Assembly (NCBI GenBank): GCA_963969365.1
Contig: OZ017747.1
Span: forward strand, 4,154,001 to 4,218,000
Direction of reading: 5' to 3'
DNA from: Asterochloris sp. CNOR1
Taxonomy: Eukaryota; Chlorophyta; Trebouxiophyceae; Trebouxiales; Trebouxiaceae
DNA: 64,000 nt
Under the pieces are notes generated by a model that saw only the letters and a program-made list of their open reading frames with translations, was not told the DNA's origin and ran no database searches. Position numbers and translations under genes: made by a program. Below, one piece after another: positions 37,863 to 49,700 of this stretch (within the stretch, counting starts at the first letter, position 1; the number at the start of each line of letters is the position of its first letter).

Positions 37863-38293
37863 GCGGCAAGCGAGCTTGCACTGCCAATTGAAACCAACAG
37901 CTGTTGACGTGACACAAGCTGTCTGACCTTGACTGAATGCTCCCTGCTGCTTGGCCCACCAGTATTTGCAGGCACAGCTGCCAGATGGCTGCAGTGACGT
38001 CAGCCCGGCACTTGCCCAATGAATGACCACATTCAGCCTGCCCCTCCTACCAATAAAGCTAGCATCTTCAACACAACGCTCCCGTGTTGCTGAACCCAGT
38101 ACTTGAGCACGTTGAATTGTCATAAATTCCATCTCAATATGAGGCAAGAGATCTCCAGTCGGGGCCAGCCATCACTGCAGGGACGAGCAACAGAGCACCA
38201 GGGAACTACAAACACTGTAGATGAAACGAGAGGGGGGAAAGGGGGGTGTGTCAGAAGAATGAAATCAGTCAGGGCCATGAGTGCAGCATCAGC
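37803..38293. other. Convergent 3' region between GT61-like gene and RNase J
   Basis: About 490 bp between two stops. Apart from the duplicated gene end at 37821-37862 and a purine-rich run at 38226-38250, nothing was recognised. Confidence 0.5.
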
Positions 38294-41200
38294 TCATGAG
38301 TAGTCCAAGTCCTGCCCCGCCTGGGGCTTCTCTCTCGGGTTTTGTTGCCGGCGCCGCTGCAGCATTTCCTCTGGCACCGGACGGAGGGCGCCTGGGCCTT
38401 GCTGCTGCGACACCTGAGCTGTGCGGGACTGCATGCTGGCTGCGCCGCCCCGACTCCTGCCCCCTCTGCCAGGACTGGAGGCTGCACGCCTCCGCCCCGG
38501 CTCAGCGCTCCCACTGCCACGCCCACCGCTGGCACCCTGCTGCCTCTGAACGGCATCTGCCCGCCGCAATGCTAGTGCCCTGGCTGCTGCACCCTCCCTG
38601 CAAGCCCACGACGCAGCAGCTCTAGCCCAGCAGACTTGGTGTTGCCCACCACATAGTCAAGGCCACCACCCTCAGCAGGGCCCATGCATGGCTGCCACTT
38701 GAGCTGTGCTGTGTGGGGCTACGTCTCTGACAGCAGGTGCATGCCGGTGCCAGCCCTGAGCATACCCACAGAGCATTGCAGAGCAGCTTAGTTAACTGGC
38801 AGACGTGCTCATGCAGGACTGAGTCCACTCTGCAGCCACCCCAGCTGTGATTGGCAGCAAAGAGCAAAGCAGATGGATGCCGGTGCTGAGGCAGGGCAGG
38901 GTTCTGCAGCCTTGCCTGCTGCTCCAGCGCAAGCCACCATGTTGCCGTGCACTTCACTGCTGGCATCAAGCATGCCTGTGTTTGGAGTGACTCCTCGTTG
39001 CAGCTCACCTGCTATCCTTCTCGTGGGCCACCACCACCACCTCTGGGCGCCTGTTGTTGAAGTCCTTGCAGCCGCGCCTGATGGCGTCTGCCACAGCCCT
39101 CTCCACTGCCACCAAGCTTGACTCGTAGGTCAGCCGCGACACTGCTGCCTCTGCGAGCTGCAGCAGGCATCAAGGCTTTATTGCACAGGTAGAACAAGGG
39201 ACTGCAGTATACCAAGAGTTCCCCCCCTCGCCTTGCCCAAGTGGTTCTGCAGTGAGCTACTCAGCACCATAGACCTAAAGTCTTTGCATGTAGCAGTGCT
39301 CTGGCAGGCAGTGCCCATGTCCTGTGGCCTCTATGCACACAGCTGCCTACAGCTCTGTGTTCACGCGGTGCTCATGTATCACTACTGCAAAGCCCTTCCC
39401 AAGCATCCAGCATCCTCAAGCGATGAGTCCCATAGGTAAGGTCAGCAGCCCGATGCTGGCGCTCATGTGTGCAGATGTTGTGCAGCAAGCCTCCAGACCA
39501 AAAGCATTCCCCAGCAGCTGGCTCCCTGTTGAGGCCCTCATGCAGCCGCTCCCCACCCAGGGTAACACAGCACAGGTAGTCACCCACACTTCGGCACACA
39601 TGCACCAGGCCCATTGCCCTCTAGTTAACTTTACAGCCAGCCTGGCCACGGCACAAGACTGTGGCACCCACCTTGTGAAGGTCCTCTAGCAGCTGCCCCC
39701 GGTTGGTCCACATAGCCCTGGTGGTGACCCTGACTCTGGCGCGCATGCCCCCGGGGCGTGCAGCCTCCTGTGCGGCTGCCACAGGGCTGGGCGGCAAGGA
39801 TCGCTCCACATCTACAGATGCAATCACGATGCCCTCTGTCACCATGGTAGCGCGCTCAGAAATGGCCATCTCCTCAGCTGTGCCCGTGCCCTGCAGGAGG
39901 AAGGGGAAAGCTGTTGGTGTGTATCAGTGCCTATACAACTGTTGCTGCTTCCCCAGCCACATGCATTCTCTGTGCTGTGCCAAACTCCATGCCCTATGCT
40001 GCAGCAGGGCTGCTGGCCTTGCCAGTCAGTCTTTGGTCACTGGCCAAGGGCAGCGGCATGTGACTGCAGCCGGCTGACCTTGTTGCTGTCATTACACCGC
40101 GTTGTGAGCTTGGCCACACCAACCAGCCTCAGGGCACTGACCAGGGGCAGCACCATGAGGACTGCAGCTGGCTGATGTTGTTGCCATGGTTATACAGCAC
40201 AGTGAGGTTGGCCAGAACCCCATGCCCTATGCCGCAGCCTGGCTGCTAACCTCGCCAGTCGTTTTCTGGCCACTGGCCAAGGGCACAGTGTTGAGACTAG
40301 AGCAGCGGGCTGACCTTGTTGCCATCATTGTACAGCATAGTGAGCTTGGCCTCCCCAATTAGGCGCAGCCCTGCTGCCTCAGCAGCGGCCCGGCTGCCAG
40401 TGGACACCTCGCGCCCGTTCCGGCGCTCGGCCACCCCCAGCATCTGCCCGTTGCGGATGACCGATGTGTGCTGGATCCCCACCTCCCGCCCCAGCTGCGC
40501 GTGGGCGCACAGGAAGGAGTACTCCCCATGCACGGGCAGGAAGGTCTGGGGATTGACCAGGCGCATGACCTCCTCCAGCTCGTCCCTGCAGGCAGGCTGG
40601 GGAGTGCTGCTGGCGGCCGGCTGCAAGCAAAACTGTGTGCTGGCACAGGCAGATTTCTGGGGCTTGGCCAGGCGCATGACCTCTTCCAGCTCGTCCCTGC
40701 AGAGAGATTGGAGCTGGCAGCTGAGTTTGTGCCTCTGTTGCCCAACTTCCCAAAAGACATGGCCAGCAGCCTGACAGAAGGACCCAGGTAAAGGTCCTTG
40801 CCCTGCTTCATGGCCACCTGTGGCCCCAGCACAGTGACCAGACTTACACAGCTGCCAGCCCCGCAGCTGCCTGCCACCAAACACATAGGACCTCAAAAGC
40901 GCATTTCCACCAGGCCCTGACCTGTCAACCAAAGGCCTGCAGCTCATCTGTAGGCATGCCTGGAAGTGGGCACCCCACAGCAATCTGACCCATGCGTCCC
41001 ACTGCAGCAAGCAGCATGGCGAGCGCACCTGTACGCGTGCCCAGAGGTGTGGAGGTTCTCCCCCCTCCCCATTGCGATCTCGGGCCCCAGAGCTGAGATG
41101 TTATTCATCATCTGGGTCACCCGCGGCTCATTGCCGGGGATGACCTTGGCAGAGTACAGGATCAGGTCTGAGGGGTGCAGCTTCAGCATGTGGGAGGCAT

Positions 41201-44200
41201 CGCGGGCTGCCAGAGACAGGGCCGCCCTCTCCTCGGCCTGCAGACGGTGCAGGCGGCTCAGCCAAAAATTTTGCAGTGGTGCAGCGTTGCCCGCTGCCAG
41301 GGACAGGGCCTTCTGTCTGCAGAAGTCAGACAGCTGCATCAGCAGCTGCAGGGACTCTCGAAGGAAGCTGCCTTAAAGACTTTTATTCATTTCTGCAGGC
41401 TTTCAAGGACCAGGCTTTCTGATCCACTGCCTGCACGTCCTGCCTGGATGCTCATTGTGGCTCCTTGTCACAAAGGAGCCGCCAGGCGTCCCCAGGACAG
41501 CAGCTGGCTGCCGTCAAGGAGCCGTCCATCAGCTGGTGCAGTCCTCTGGAACAGGGAAGCCGCTATCGACTTACAGAAGGCAACCTACCTGTGAGCCAGT
41601 TGTCACAATGAGCAGCTTGCTGGGGTCAACGTCATTGATCTGGTTGGCAGATACCAGCTCCTTGGGGTCGAACGGAGCCCTCCCGTCGCGGTGGGCTGCC
41701 TCAAGGTAGGTGGTCAGGCTCATGCCGACAAAGGCGATCTTCCGCCCAGCGGCATCGGCAGCTGCCTTCACTCCAGCCAGCCTGCAGGCAGACATGGCAC
41801 ACCATTTTGTACATTCTGCGTATGAGCTTGTCTGGCACAGCTCCACCAACGGTGCTCAAGTGCATGGTGGGTGCACCGCAGAGTGAACAAGAGGTCCCAC
41901 AAGTGCTGCAACAGGTCGTCCAACAGGTGCTTCCCTGCGAGCAGCCTGCATGGCACCTGCAGCTGCCCTTCACTTTACCATGGGCTGCAGGAAGCACAGC
42001 ATGGCACTGGTGCATGTGGCAGCCTGCGCTGCTGCTTTGCAGCGGACATGAGACAGCTGTGGGGAATGGGACTTCCTGAGGTGATGCCATGGGCACCTTG
42101 AAGCCACACCACAAGTGAGGCTTAGATGCCCCAGTCAGACAAACCCAGATGATTGGGCACATCCCAGACAGGCTGGGCATTGCTGAATCTGTGTGCAGAT
42201 CCAGCATGAGGCCCGCAGGCAGTGCAGCATGTGGCCACCCCTGCTGCAAGGCGCACTCGAGGCAGACTGCCAGAGGACTGAAGCTGTCAAGAGGTGCTGT
42301 TGCCAGGCTGCTGCATTCGTACTGCAAGCGGGACAGGCAGGCCATGGGATGCCCTCCTGCAGAGACTGCAGGCACAGGCATAAGAAGTGCACCTGTGAGG
42401 GCTGGAGGTGAACTGGGTGTTTGCAAGCTGCGCTCCAGCTGCAGGACATTTCATCTAACATATGAACCGTGCCGCAACGGCTTACTTGTGAAGGTTGCGG
42501 AAACCTACGCAAAAACTTCTTCTGCTGCAGAGAGCCCGAGTATACTCAGGCACAGTGCAGCCAGTAATGCACCCCAGGAAACACCACAGCTGTGAAGGTT
42601 GCAGGCAAAGTGGGTGCCGCCAACATCAAGTGCAGGGTTCCCTAAGAGACTCATGCACAGGGTTGATGTGAGCTAGGCAACCAAACCTGTAGAGGTTTGG
42701 GGACACCTGCTGCAGGGAGCTGGAGGATTGAGCACATCGCAAGCATCACTGCGCTCTGCAAAAGCACACCTGTGTAGGTTGGAGGCGAACTGGGTGCTGA
42801 TGACACGCCCCTTCCCTTGGTGGGCCTGGACGCGTCTGATGAGCGCCTCCTGCACCTGTGCCTCGCTGCCGGTGCGCCCCGGGGACAGGATGTTGGTGGA
42901 GTCGCTCATGAACAGGGTGACTCCCTCGTTGCCTGCAGGGCGAGACCCGATAATTTCAGCTGTCAATTGCAGCACAGAGCAAGCGGTGCCTTTGTGGCCT
43001 GCAGGGCAGGCCCCGATGAGTTCAGCTGTGGAGTGCAGCACAGGCCCATTTGATGCCTTTGTGGCCTGCAGGGCACGACCTGATGGACTCAGCTATGGAT
43101 TGCAGCACAGAAACAATTGATGCCTTTGTGGCCTGCAGGATATGGCAAAGCACAGTGCTGCATTTGTTAGGTATAAGCAGGGTTTGGGACCAAGCTGACG
43201 CCTCATATGTGCAGGCAGGCGGATGTTGATTGGGTTGAGGTGCGTCGTGCAGGTGTTGCTGGAGGGGCTCACACAGGACCACCATTGACTGCACAGACGA
43301 CACTGCGTGTGCTGCCCCCATCAAATGCAATCTTGCCAATGCTGTCTAGAGCCTTTCATGCAGTGTCGCCCATCATGGCCAGCGTGCAGGTACCAGTCAG
43401 CCTGAAGGTTGGGCCAGCTTTGTGGAATCACAGAGGCTGCCTTTGGCTCAAACTGGCAATCAAACTGGCCCACAGCCTGGACTGAGCATCAGCTAGTCCC
43501 ACACCAGTAGTGTATATGTCACATTCCACCTGGAGGTGGCTCACAAAAAGACCGGCCTCAGCCACACAGCAAGCCCAGCCACCCAACGCTGGTAAAACAC
43601 TGTAGCGTGTCTCACCGATCTTTTCAAACATGGCGCGGTCAAAGACCTGCCCATCCTGAGGATTCTCATCGATCTTCCAGTCCCCTGTGTGGACGATGGT
43701 GCCGTGGTCAGACCGCAGGATCATGCCGCAGGAGTCTGGGATGGAGTGAGTCACTCTGATGGGCTCGCACCTGCACACAGAAATGGGAGGCCGTTGTGAG
43801 AGGCCTGCAAGATGCTGCAGCGGAGCCCGCTGCAGCCCACAGGCTGCCTTCCAGAAAGGCAGTGCCCCTCACGCGCAGGGATGTGGCCCAGTATGACAGG
43901 TCTGTGCAGTGCTTCTCAGCGATGATTTGGCATGAGTGACCCTGGGGGGCTGGCACGAGGTCGGTGCAATGGTGCTGCAGAGACATGACATGCAATGGGT
44001 CCTCCCAGCTGCCGTCTGCGCAGGATTGGGGTACAGCATAAGAGATGGCAGCTGTCTGGTGTCGTGGGAATGTTTTGCACGCTCTTCAGGCCTGGAGGAG
44101 CTCTGAGTTGCTCTGCTGCTGCAGATTGCTTGGGCTGTAGACAGCCTCAGGAGCGGTTGGGTTGCGAAGACTGCCAAGGCACAGGCATGCGATACTACAG

Positions 44201-46393
44201 TTACACAGCCATTCACGTCTCGCAGCACCCACAAACGACATTGTGAGGGAACCAAGTCCACATAGACACGATCCAAGCACTAGCTGACTACCTCACATGG
44301 CCCCAGCCAGGGGTGCCAACCCAGTTTGATCACCCTGCACAATTTCGATGATTTCTCACGGCACCACCCACAGGGCAGATGGTCCTAACTTGGTAAGGGA
44401 GCACTCCCCCATGGTGAACGTTCTCTTTCTAAGTCACACCCCCCCAAATTCTGTCACAGGCCAGCAGACTCACTCCAAGGACTCCAGCTGTGGGCTCCCT
44501 CACGTTGATCACCCTGCAGCACGCTGTCTGCCAGGATTACAACAGCACGCAGACTACCTGCAAAGGCGCCCTGCACAAGCAGCCTCGCTCAACTTTAAGG
44601 GCCCTGATCTGGACTTACCCTACTGTGAAACACCCTGTAGTAAACCCTCTGCCAAGGGTACAGGTTCCCTGCAGAAGCAGCCACACTCACTCGAAGGGTC
44701 CAAGCCGGAAGCGCTCCCCCATGTGGAACACCCGGCAACGATCAGCGTCATACAGGTTAAATTCCTGCAGGCGTCGCCGGATGAGCTCCATAGTGAAGCC
44801 AGCTGCATAGATCTTAGTGGAGGGGTCCAGGGCAGGGAATACCTGCAGAGCCAGGAGAGTGTTTCGCCGCTGGTGCGTGGCCTGAATGGTGGCATGGCCA
44901 AGCACCTCTGCGCTGCTTTGGGGCACTGTCATGCCACAAGTCGTGGGCGTGGCTATGGCCTACGTGCACATCTGATGGGCTGGCAAGGCCTGATCCAGTG
45001 CAGCAGCAGCATCTCTGCTGCTGTAGAAGCGTGACAGCAGCTATCTTCTTGGCAAGTGGGCCTGCACAAATTCTGTGTCAAGCTGTCTGCAGAGTCATTG
45101 AGCAGCGGGTATGGCGCAGCCTGGTGGCAGCTCTAGAGCCGTGAAGCACTCGGGGCCCGTCATACAACTGTATACCCTGCAGGCCAGCGAAAGCCATTTT
45201 GCACAGGCCACACTTGGCGTGTGGCTTGGGCACAGGTGCCTATCATCTCAGCTCCACTATCGCTGCCCACGACGCCCGACCAGAAGTGCCTGCCGTGGCA
45301 GCTGGTGGTTGTAGCCTCTCAGCCCACACTCCTGGAGGAGTACAGTGACAGCAGCTCACCCAGGGCAGAGCTCCTATGTGGTCCTCGTGCCCGTGGGTAA
45401 TGATGACAGCCTCTATCTTGTCCTTCCAGGCAGACAGGAAAGTGGTGTCTGGCAGGATCTTCTGCATCCCAAAGTCTGTGAAGCTGCAGTGGGAACAGCG
45501 TGAGCTTCAGTGCTGGTGTCCGTGGCCAGATGCTGCAGCTGAAACAGATCCAGGCTACATGAAGGCAGAGGCATTGCAAGTGCTGTCCAGCAAGGCAGGC
45601 TGCACACGGACTGGCAGCTTTCTTGGGGAGCACATTGATGCAGCATGCAGCAGCCACTGTGAGTGGTTCCCTTCAGGGTCTAGCAAACCTAGACCCAGGA
45701 GTGTCCATCTGGGCAGCAGCAGGCAGCGATGCTGGACTGTATCAAAAGACCCAGGGTGGCTGGTGGCTGCCAGCGGCAAACATGCACTTATCGCTGCAGA
45801 GAGCGGCATGCAGCAAGGATGGGAAGTGCCTGTGTCCAGCACTCACTCTGGGAACATGAGGCCTGCATCGATCAGGATGTAGCGATCGTGCACCCCAACA
45901 AGCATGCAATTCATGCCAATCTCTCCCAGGCCGCCAATCGGGAGCACGCGTAGGGGTGCTCCCTCCCCTGAAGGAGGTCCAGGGAAGACTCTGGCAGGCG
46001 ACTGCTGCAATGCAGACCCCAGGTGATTCTTCCCGTCACTGCGAATCAGGGGGCCCTGCTTCCTTTGCTGTGCTTGAGCTGCAGACAGCACACACGGTTT
46101 TGCCCTCCAGTAAGGGCCCAGGCTTCGTGACAGGCAGCTGCATAGGCAGTCCTTGATCTGACTGACCTATGCAGGGCTGCTTGGACCTCCTGCTGTTTCT
46201 CCTTCCCAGATGGCAGCCCAAGGAATGCTGCAGGCACCATAGGTGAGGTGCCAGGGATGGCAGCTGCTGCAGCCGGACTTGCATGGGCAGACTTCCAGGC
46301 CAACTTGACTGCAACGGGTGTGACATGTTCCCAGCCAATGCTCTGGCTGCAGGTAGACCTCAGATCGTCGGCAGCAAATTGAGCTGTTGTCAC
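38294..46393 (-). CDS. RNJ: Ribonuclease J, plastid-type (MBL/beta-CASP)
   Basis: Plant and algal RNase J is a plastid 5' exo/endoribonuclease that trims rRNA and mRNA ends. Exons in order: leader from about 46393 (Ala/Ser/Arg-rich, transit-like; start inferred), [14 protein letters not shown] and [10 protein letters not shown] (46000-45850), [16 protein letters not shown] (45400), [19 protein letters not shown] (44800), [14 protein letters not shown] with [13 protein letters not shown] (43750-43620), [18 protein letters not shown] (42925), [18 protein letters not shown] (41720), [15 protein letters not shown] and [10 protein letters not shown] (41160-41030), [18 protein letters not shown] (40540), then [16 protein letters not shown] (39100). 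The HxHxDH motif, beta-CASP D, H and PVHGE residues are intact. The C-terminal tail is Gln/Arg/Gly-rich, ending GQDLDYS at 38294. The plant GT-1-like extension is not evident. Five introns contain decayed tandem copies of adjoining exon edges, listed separately. Confidence 0.92.
39989..40365 (-). repeat. Triplicated exon end with splice donor (RNase J)
   Basis: The exon end encoding [12 protein letters not shown] and its donor (40365-40311) recur at 40220-40170 and 40120-40072. The 40072 copy keeps AACAAG/GTCAG; the 40170 copy has lost the GT. About 80-90 bp of intron beyond the donor are also duplicated (39989-40072 matches 40229-40310). Confidence 0.9.
40551..40703 (-). repeat. Duplicated acceptor plus exon start, in frame (RNase J)
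   Basis: The acceptor and first codons [10 protein letters not shown] (40592-40551) are repeated 111 bp upstream at 40703-40661 with only about two changes in 37 bp. Both copies read CCCTGCAG/GGACGAGCTGG-like acceptors in the same phase, and the 111 bp between them have no stop in that frame. Confidence 0.92.
41208..41330 (-). repeat. Duplicated acceptor plus exon start (RNase J)
   Basis: The exon start encoding [11 protein letters not shown] (acceptor before 41237) is copied at 41293-41320 as [10 protein letters not shown], again preceded by CTGCAG. The two acceptors differ by 79 bp, so the upstream one would shift the frame. Confidence 0.75.
42388..42807 (-). repeat. Five-copy array of an exon end with splice donor, period about 100 bp (RNase J)
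   Basis: The exon end encoding [12 protein letters not shown] with its donor (42807-42766) recurs in decayed form at about 42706-42681, 42627-42582, 42510-42481 and 42425-42388. On the plus strand the shared core is CCTGTG(T)AGG(T/C)TGGAGG(C/T)GAACTGGGTG; copies 42582 and 42388 preserve most of it. Confidence 0.85.
42926..43145 (-). repeat. Four-copy array of acceptor plus exon start, period 66-70 bp (RNase J)
   Basis: The acceptor and first codons of the exon starting at about 42934 (GNEGVTLF) are repeated three times upstream as GHKG..., each preceded by CCTGCAG. Units are about 66-70 bp. The copy nearest the true exon is open and in phase over 22 codons; the two farther ones reach a stop. 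Confidence 0.9.
44365..44740 (-). repeat. Multi-copy array of an exon end with splice donor, period about 100 bp (RNase J)
   Basis: The exon end encoding [12 protein letters not shown] and its GTGAGTG donor (44740-44681) recurs in decayed form at about 44640-44578, 44525-44461 and more weakly at 44424-44365. The shared plus-strand core is CAG(C)ACTCACT(C)(C/G)AAGG..TCC..G...GCTCCC.CA. Confidence 0.75.
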
Positions 46394-46756
46394 ACCTGGA
46401 ATCTAAATGTTAATATGGCAGCAGCTAGCAGACTGACAGATAGGCATGAAGGAAACTGAAAAGACCCTGCTAAGAAGGTAAGCAATGTGTTCATGACCAT
46501 CAATGTAGGCCAAGTGCAGTTCATGGACAAAGGAGCTCAGATATGCTTGGTTGTGTGCGCGAGCCCACACTTCACTCAGGCTGCCTATTATTTAATGGGA
46601 AACAGTGCTCAAATCTGCAGGCTCCAATGAATTACTGCTACACAAAAAATGGTAAGGGGGGTGGCGCTGCCAGACATTACAATTGGCCAGGTAGCCAGCC
46701 GTGCACACGGACTGTACCAGACCATGCAGAGGGAGGGGAGCTCAGGCAGGGGAGAA
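46394..46756. other. Spacer between RNase J start and the secreted-protein stop
   Basis: About 360 bp in which no gene is supported. It should contain the RNase J promoter and the 3' UTR of the upstream minus-strand gene. Confidence 0.5.
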
Positions 46757-49700
46757 TCAAGTCAATGGGGCTGTTGCATTGCCTGCATCCCAGAGCAGGG
46801 CTGTGCTGACAGTCTGTGTGCTGATAAGCGTCTGCGTGCTGAAGGGCACCGCCAGCCCCGTGCAGTTTAGAAGCTCGTCTATGCCATGCAACTGGGTCGC
46901 ATTGGTGCTGACATTCTGTCGCACCTCGTTGGAACTGACTGTGAGGACAGTGGTGAAAAGATCCTGGTTGCTGAGCTGACCAGCCACATCGAAGGCCAGG
47001 CCAAAAATGGTTACTATGGAGGGGCACCTGACATCTGTGAGTTGCAGAGTTGTTGTGTTGATGGTCATGTCTGCTGCCATGGTCTTCAGCATGCACTCGG
47101 CGACCTGGCTGTTGCTGGACGGCAGGGAGAAGGCTGCTGCCACCATCCCGCTGGCCACAGCCAAGCTCTGCAGGCACACATGAGTGGTAGTTAGTACCAA
47201 GAGGCTGTTGCTGAGTGGCAGGGAAAGGGCTGCTGTCAGGACCACTTGCAGCTGGCCACTCTCAACCTCTGCAGACAGGGGGTCACATTAAACAAACAGG
47301 TGCAGGCGAGTTGGGAGAGGTCTGCAATGAAGAGCACGAGCTGTCAACAAATCAGCTAACAGGGAGCAGCAGGATGTCAGCACCAGCTGCAGCCTAGCAG
47401 AGAGATCCAGCCAGGCAGATTGAGAGTGATTCAGCGGCTGACAACTGCTTTATTGTGCCAGGACTGATGAGGCGCCAGAGTAAGCTTGGCAAACCGCAGC
47501 AATCATCTGCAGCTTGTTTGGAGAGCATCAGCCAGACCAGGCAGGGTTCTCTTCCTTTCTTGCAAGCCGCGCCTCCATGGGCAGGTATTGGATGCTTAAG
47601 CGCTGCGGAGGCAATCCGCTGGCAAGCCACCAGACATGCACAGCGCTGTGCAGGTCTCCGCAAGCAGAAGCACGCCAGGCTGCATTGCCCCACTCTCAAA
47701 CCTTTGCTGTTGAACATCCCTTACTCTTTTAGGTTGGAACAGCTCAGTCCCTTGTGCAACTGAGCAGGCCAGGCCTTGTTGGTTCTTCTACAACCCAGGC
47801 CCCTGCGCTGTTTAACAGCCCACCTGGGTGGTGTTCTGAGTGTAGTTGGCAGCCACCACCCTGCCATAGGCAATTCCCACCCCGCAAAGGTCTACGTCCG
47901 GCTCAGCCAGGATGCTTTGCAGGATCAGGCGGATGTTGGCACTGGATTGCACTGCCAGAGGCGACAGCGCTAGAGATGCCACCTGGCGGCTGTTTGCGCT
48001 TGCCGTCAATCTGGTGGCGCTGCTAGTGCCGTCTGCACTCGCGCCTGAAGTCGTGCCGGAGGTGGCAGCTGTGGAACTGCCTCCACTGGTGCTGTTGCCA
48101 CCAGAAGTGCTGCCAGGCGAGCCGCCTGCAGCAGTCCCAGGTGGGCTGCCTACTGCAGATTCTGGGGTTGTGCCTGCAACAGTGCCGCTGGAGGTGCCTG
48201 CAGAAGTGCGGGGCGAGCTAGTGCTTGATATGGCATTGCCGCTGCTGGTGGAGCTGCCAGCGGAGGGGTTGGCACCTGTGGAGCTGGTGCCACTGCTGCT
48301 GCTGCTCCAGGAAGAGGTGGGACTGCTCGGGGTTGGCACAGTCACGCTGCTGCTAGCCTGCATGGCAAAGGGCTTGTCTAGTAGGGCAAATTGACTCGCA
48401 ATAAAAGGTGACAAAACAAAAAGGTTGCATATCATGAGCGACAGGTTGGCAGAGCAGGGGTATTAGTGGAGACAGCCTGCATCCATCAAACCCACACACA
48501 GAGGCACTTGCAAGACACAGTCACCACCATGGCTCAACACTTGACTGGTGTTCCTGCCCAGGTCAGGTGATGGCAATTACGCTGGCAACTCCATGGCTCA
48601 GCACCTTGATCGTATTCCTGCCCATATCAGCTAGTGGCAGATGGGCTGGCAATACCATGGCTCAGCACCTCACTCATAGTCCTCCCAAGGCCAGCTGATG
48701 GCAATGAGCTGACAAACATGGCTGAGCACCCTACTGGTACCCCTGCACAGATCAGCAGATGGCAGATGTGCTGACTGCAGGAACTGACTGACCTCTTCGA
48801 GAGCCGCAGCGCTGATTTCTGCAAATACTGCCGAGACGGCATCTGGGTCATCGGTGAACTGCGCTGCCTGTGAGAGCCCATCTGCAAGCAAAGGAGATGT
48901 GTGGAAATGTGTGGGGCCCGTCACAGATCGTTGGAGCTCTCCTTGCTATCAAGGTCTTCAGCCAGCATGTTTATGTTGTGACAGCAGCACTCAAGCTCCC
49001 AAAACCAGACAGGACAGCTTGAGTCAGGTGAGATAAAGTGCCTCAGTGAATCTTGCATGCCATACGGAACTCATCACTTCAAACCGTCACCCTGACATGC
49101 CTCCTATCACCCACTGCTGACGACTTTGTGAGGCAGACTGCATGGTGAGAATGGTGTTGTGCCACGCAGCTTCATGGTGAGAAAGATAGCCACCGTACTG
49201 CGAATCTAAAATCACCTGCGTATGCCTCAGCTGCTGTGGGGTTGAAGCCAGGGCTGTTGACGTTAGCCCCACCAGTGGCTGTTCCAGCTGTTGCCCCTGG
49301 GGGGCTCCTTAGGTGAATGCAGCCTGGGATGTGGTTGACTGCTGAGACAATCGCTGCAGCGATTTGGCTTGACTCCTGAGTGTCCCCCTCTGTGTCCGAA
49401 GCTGCCTGGCATGGGACAGTGCCTGCAGGCAGCCAAGAAGTTTGAAAGCGCCAGCCTCCAGCGCCTAGACAGGTTGGTGCAGGTTGTGTAATTCTCACGT
49501 GCTGCAGGCATCGACACGCCTTGCATGGCCCACACCACAACTCAGCTGCCACTTTCCTGGCCGGCACGCTTCCCTGTCTTGACTGTGCACTTGCAGCAGG
49601 GACTGTGCCTTTGCAGCTCCAGAGCTGAGCATACAGCAACTGTCCCAGATGGGTGCTCCCTGTTGTCGCCGTTGCTGTGTTCTGCTGTTCACTTTTTGCA

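Noticed and set aside
40297-41028. Continuous 243-codon reading of RNase J with both [10 protein letters not shown] copies as constitutive protein
   Set aside because: The part upstream of 40703 does not resemble RNase J, and splicing from HAYR to either acceptor fits the family; the insertion form is kept only as an alternative.
41701-42426. Minus-strand open frame of 241 codons in RNase J
   Set aside because: Only its edge contains real exon sequence in another frame; the rest is intron with no recognisable domain.
47912-48394. Plus-strand open frame of 160 codons, Leu/Val/Pro-rich
   Set aside because: It is the antisense of the Ser/Gly/Thr-rich exon of the secreted-protein gene; low-complexity GC-rich coding DNA often leaves the opposite strand open.
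48527-48785. Regular 64-bp repeats considered as a CRISPR array
   Set aside because: Whole units repeat without unique spacers, and the context is a eukaryotic intron.
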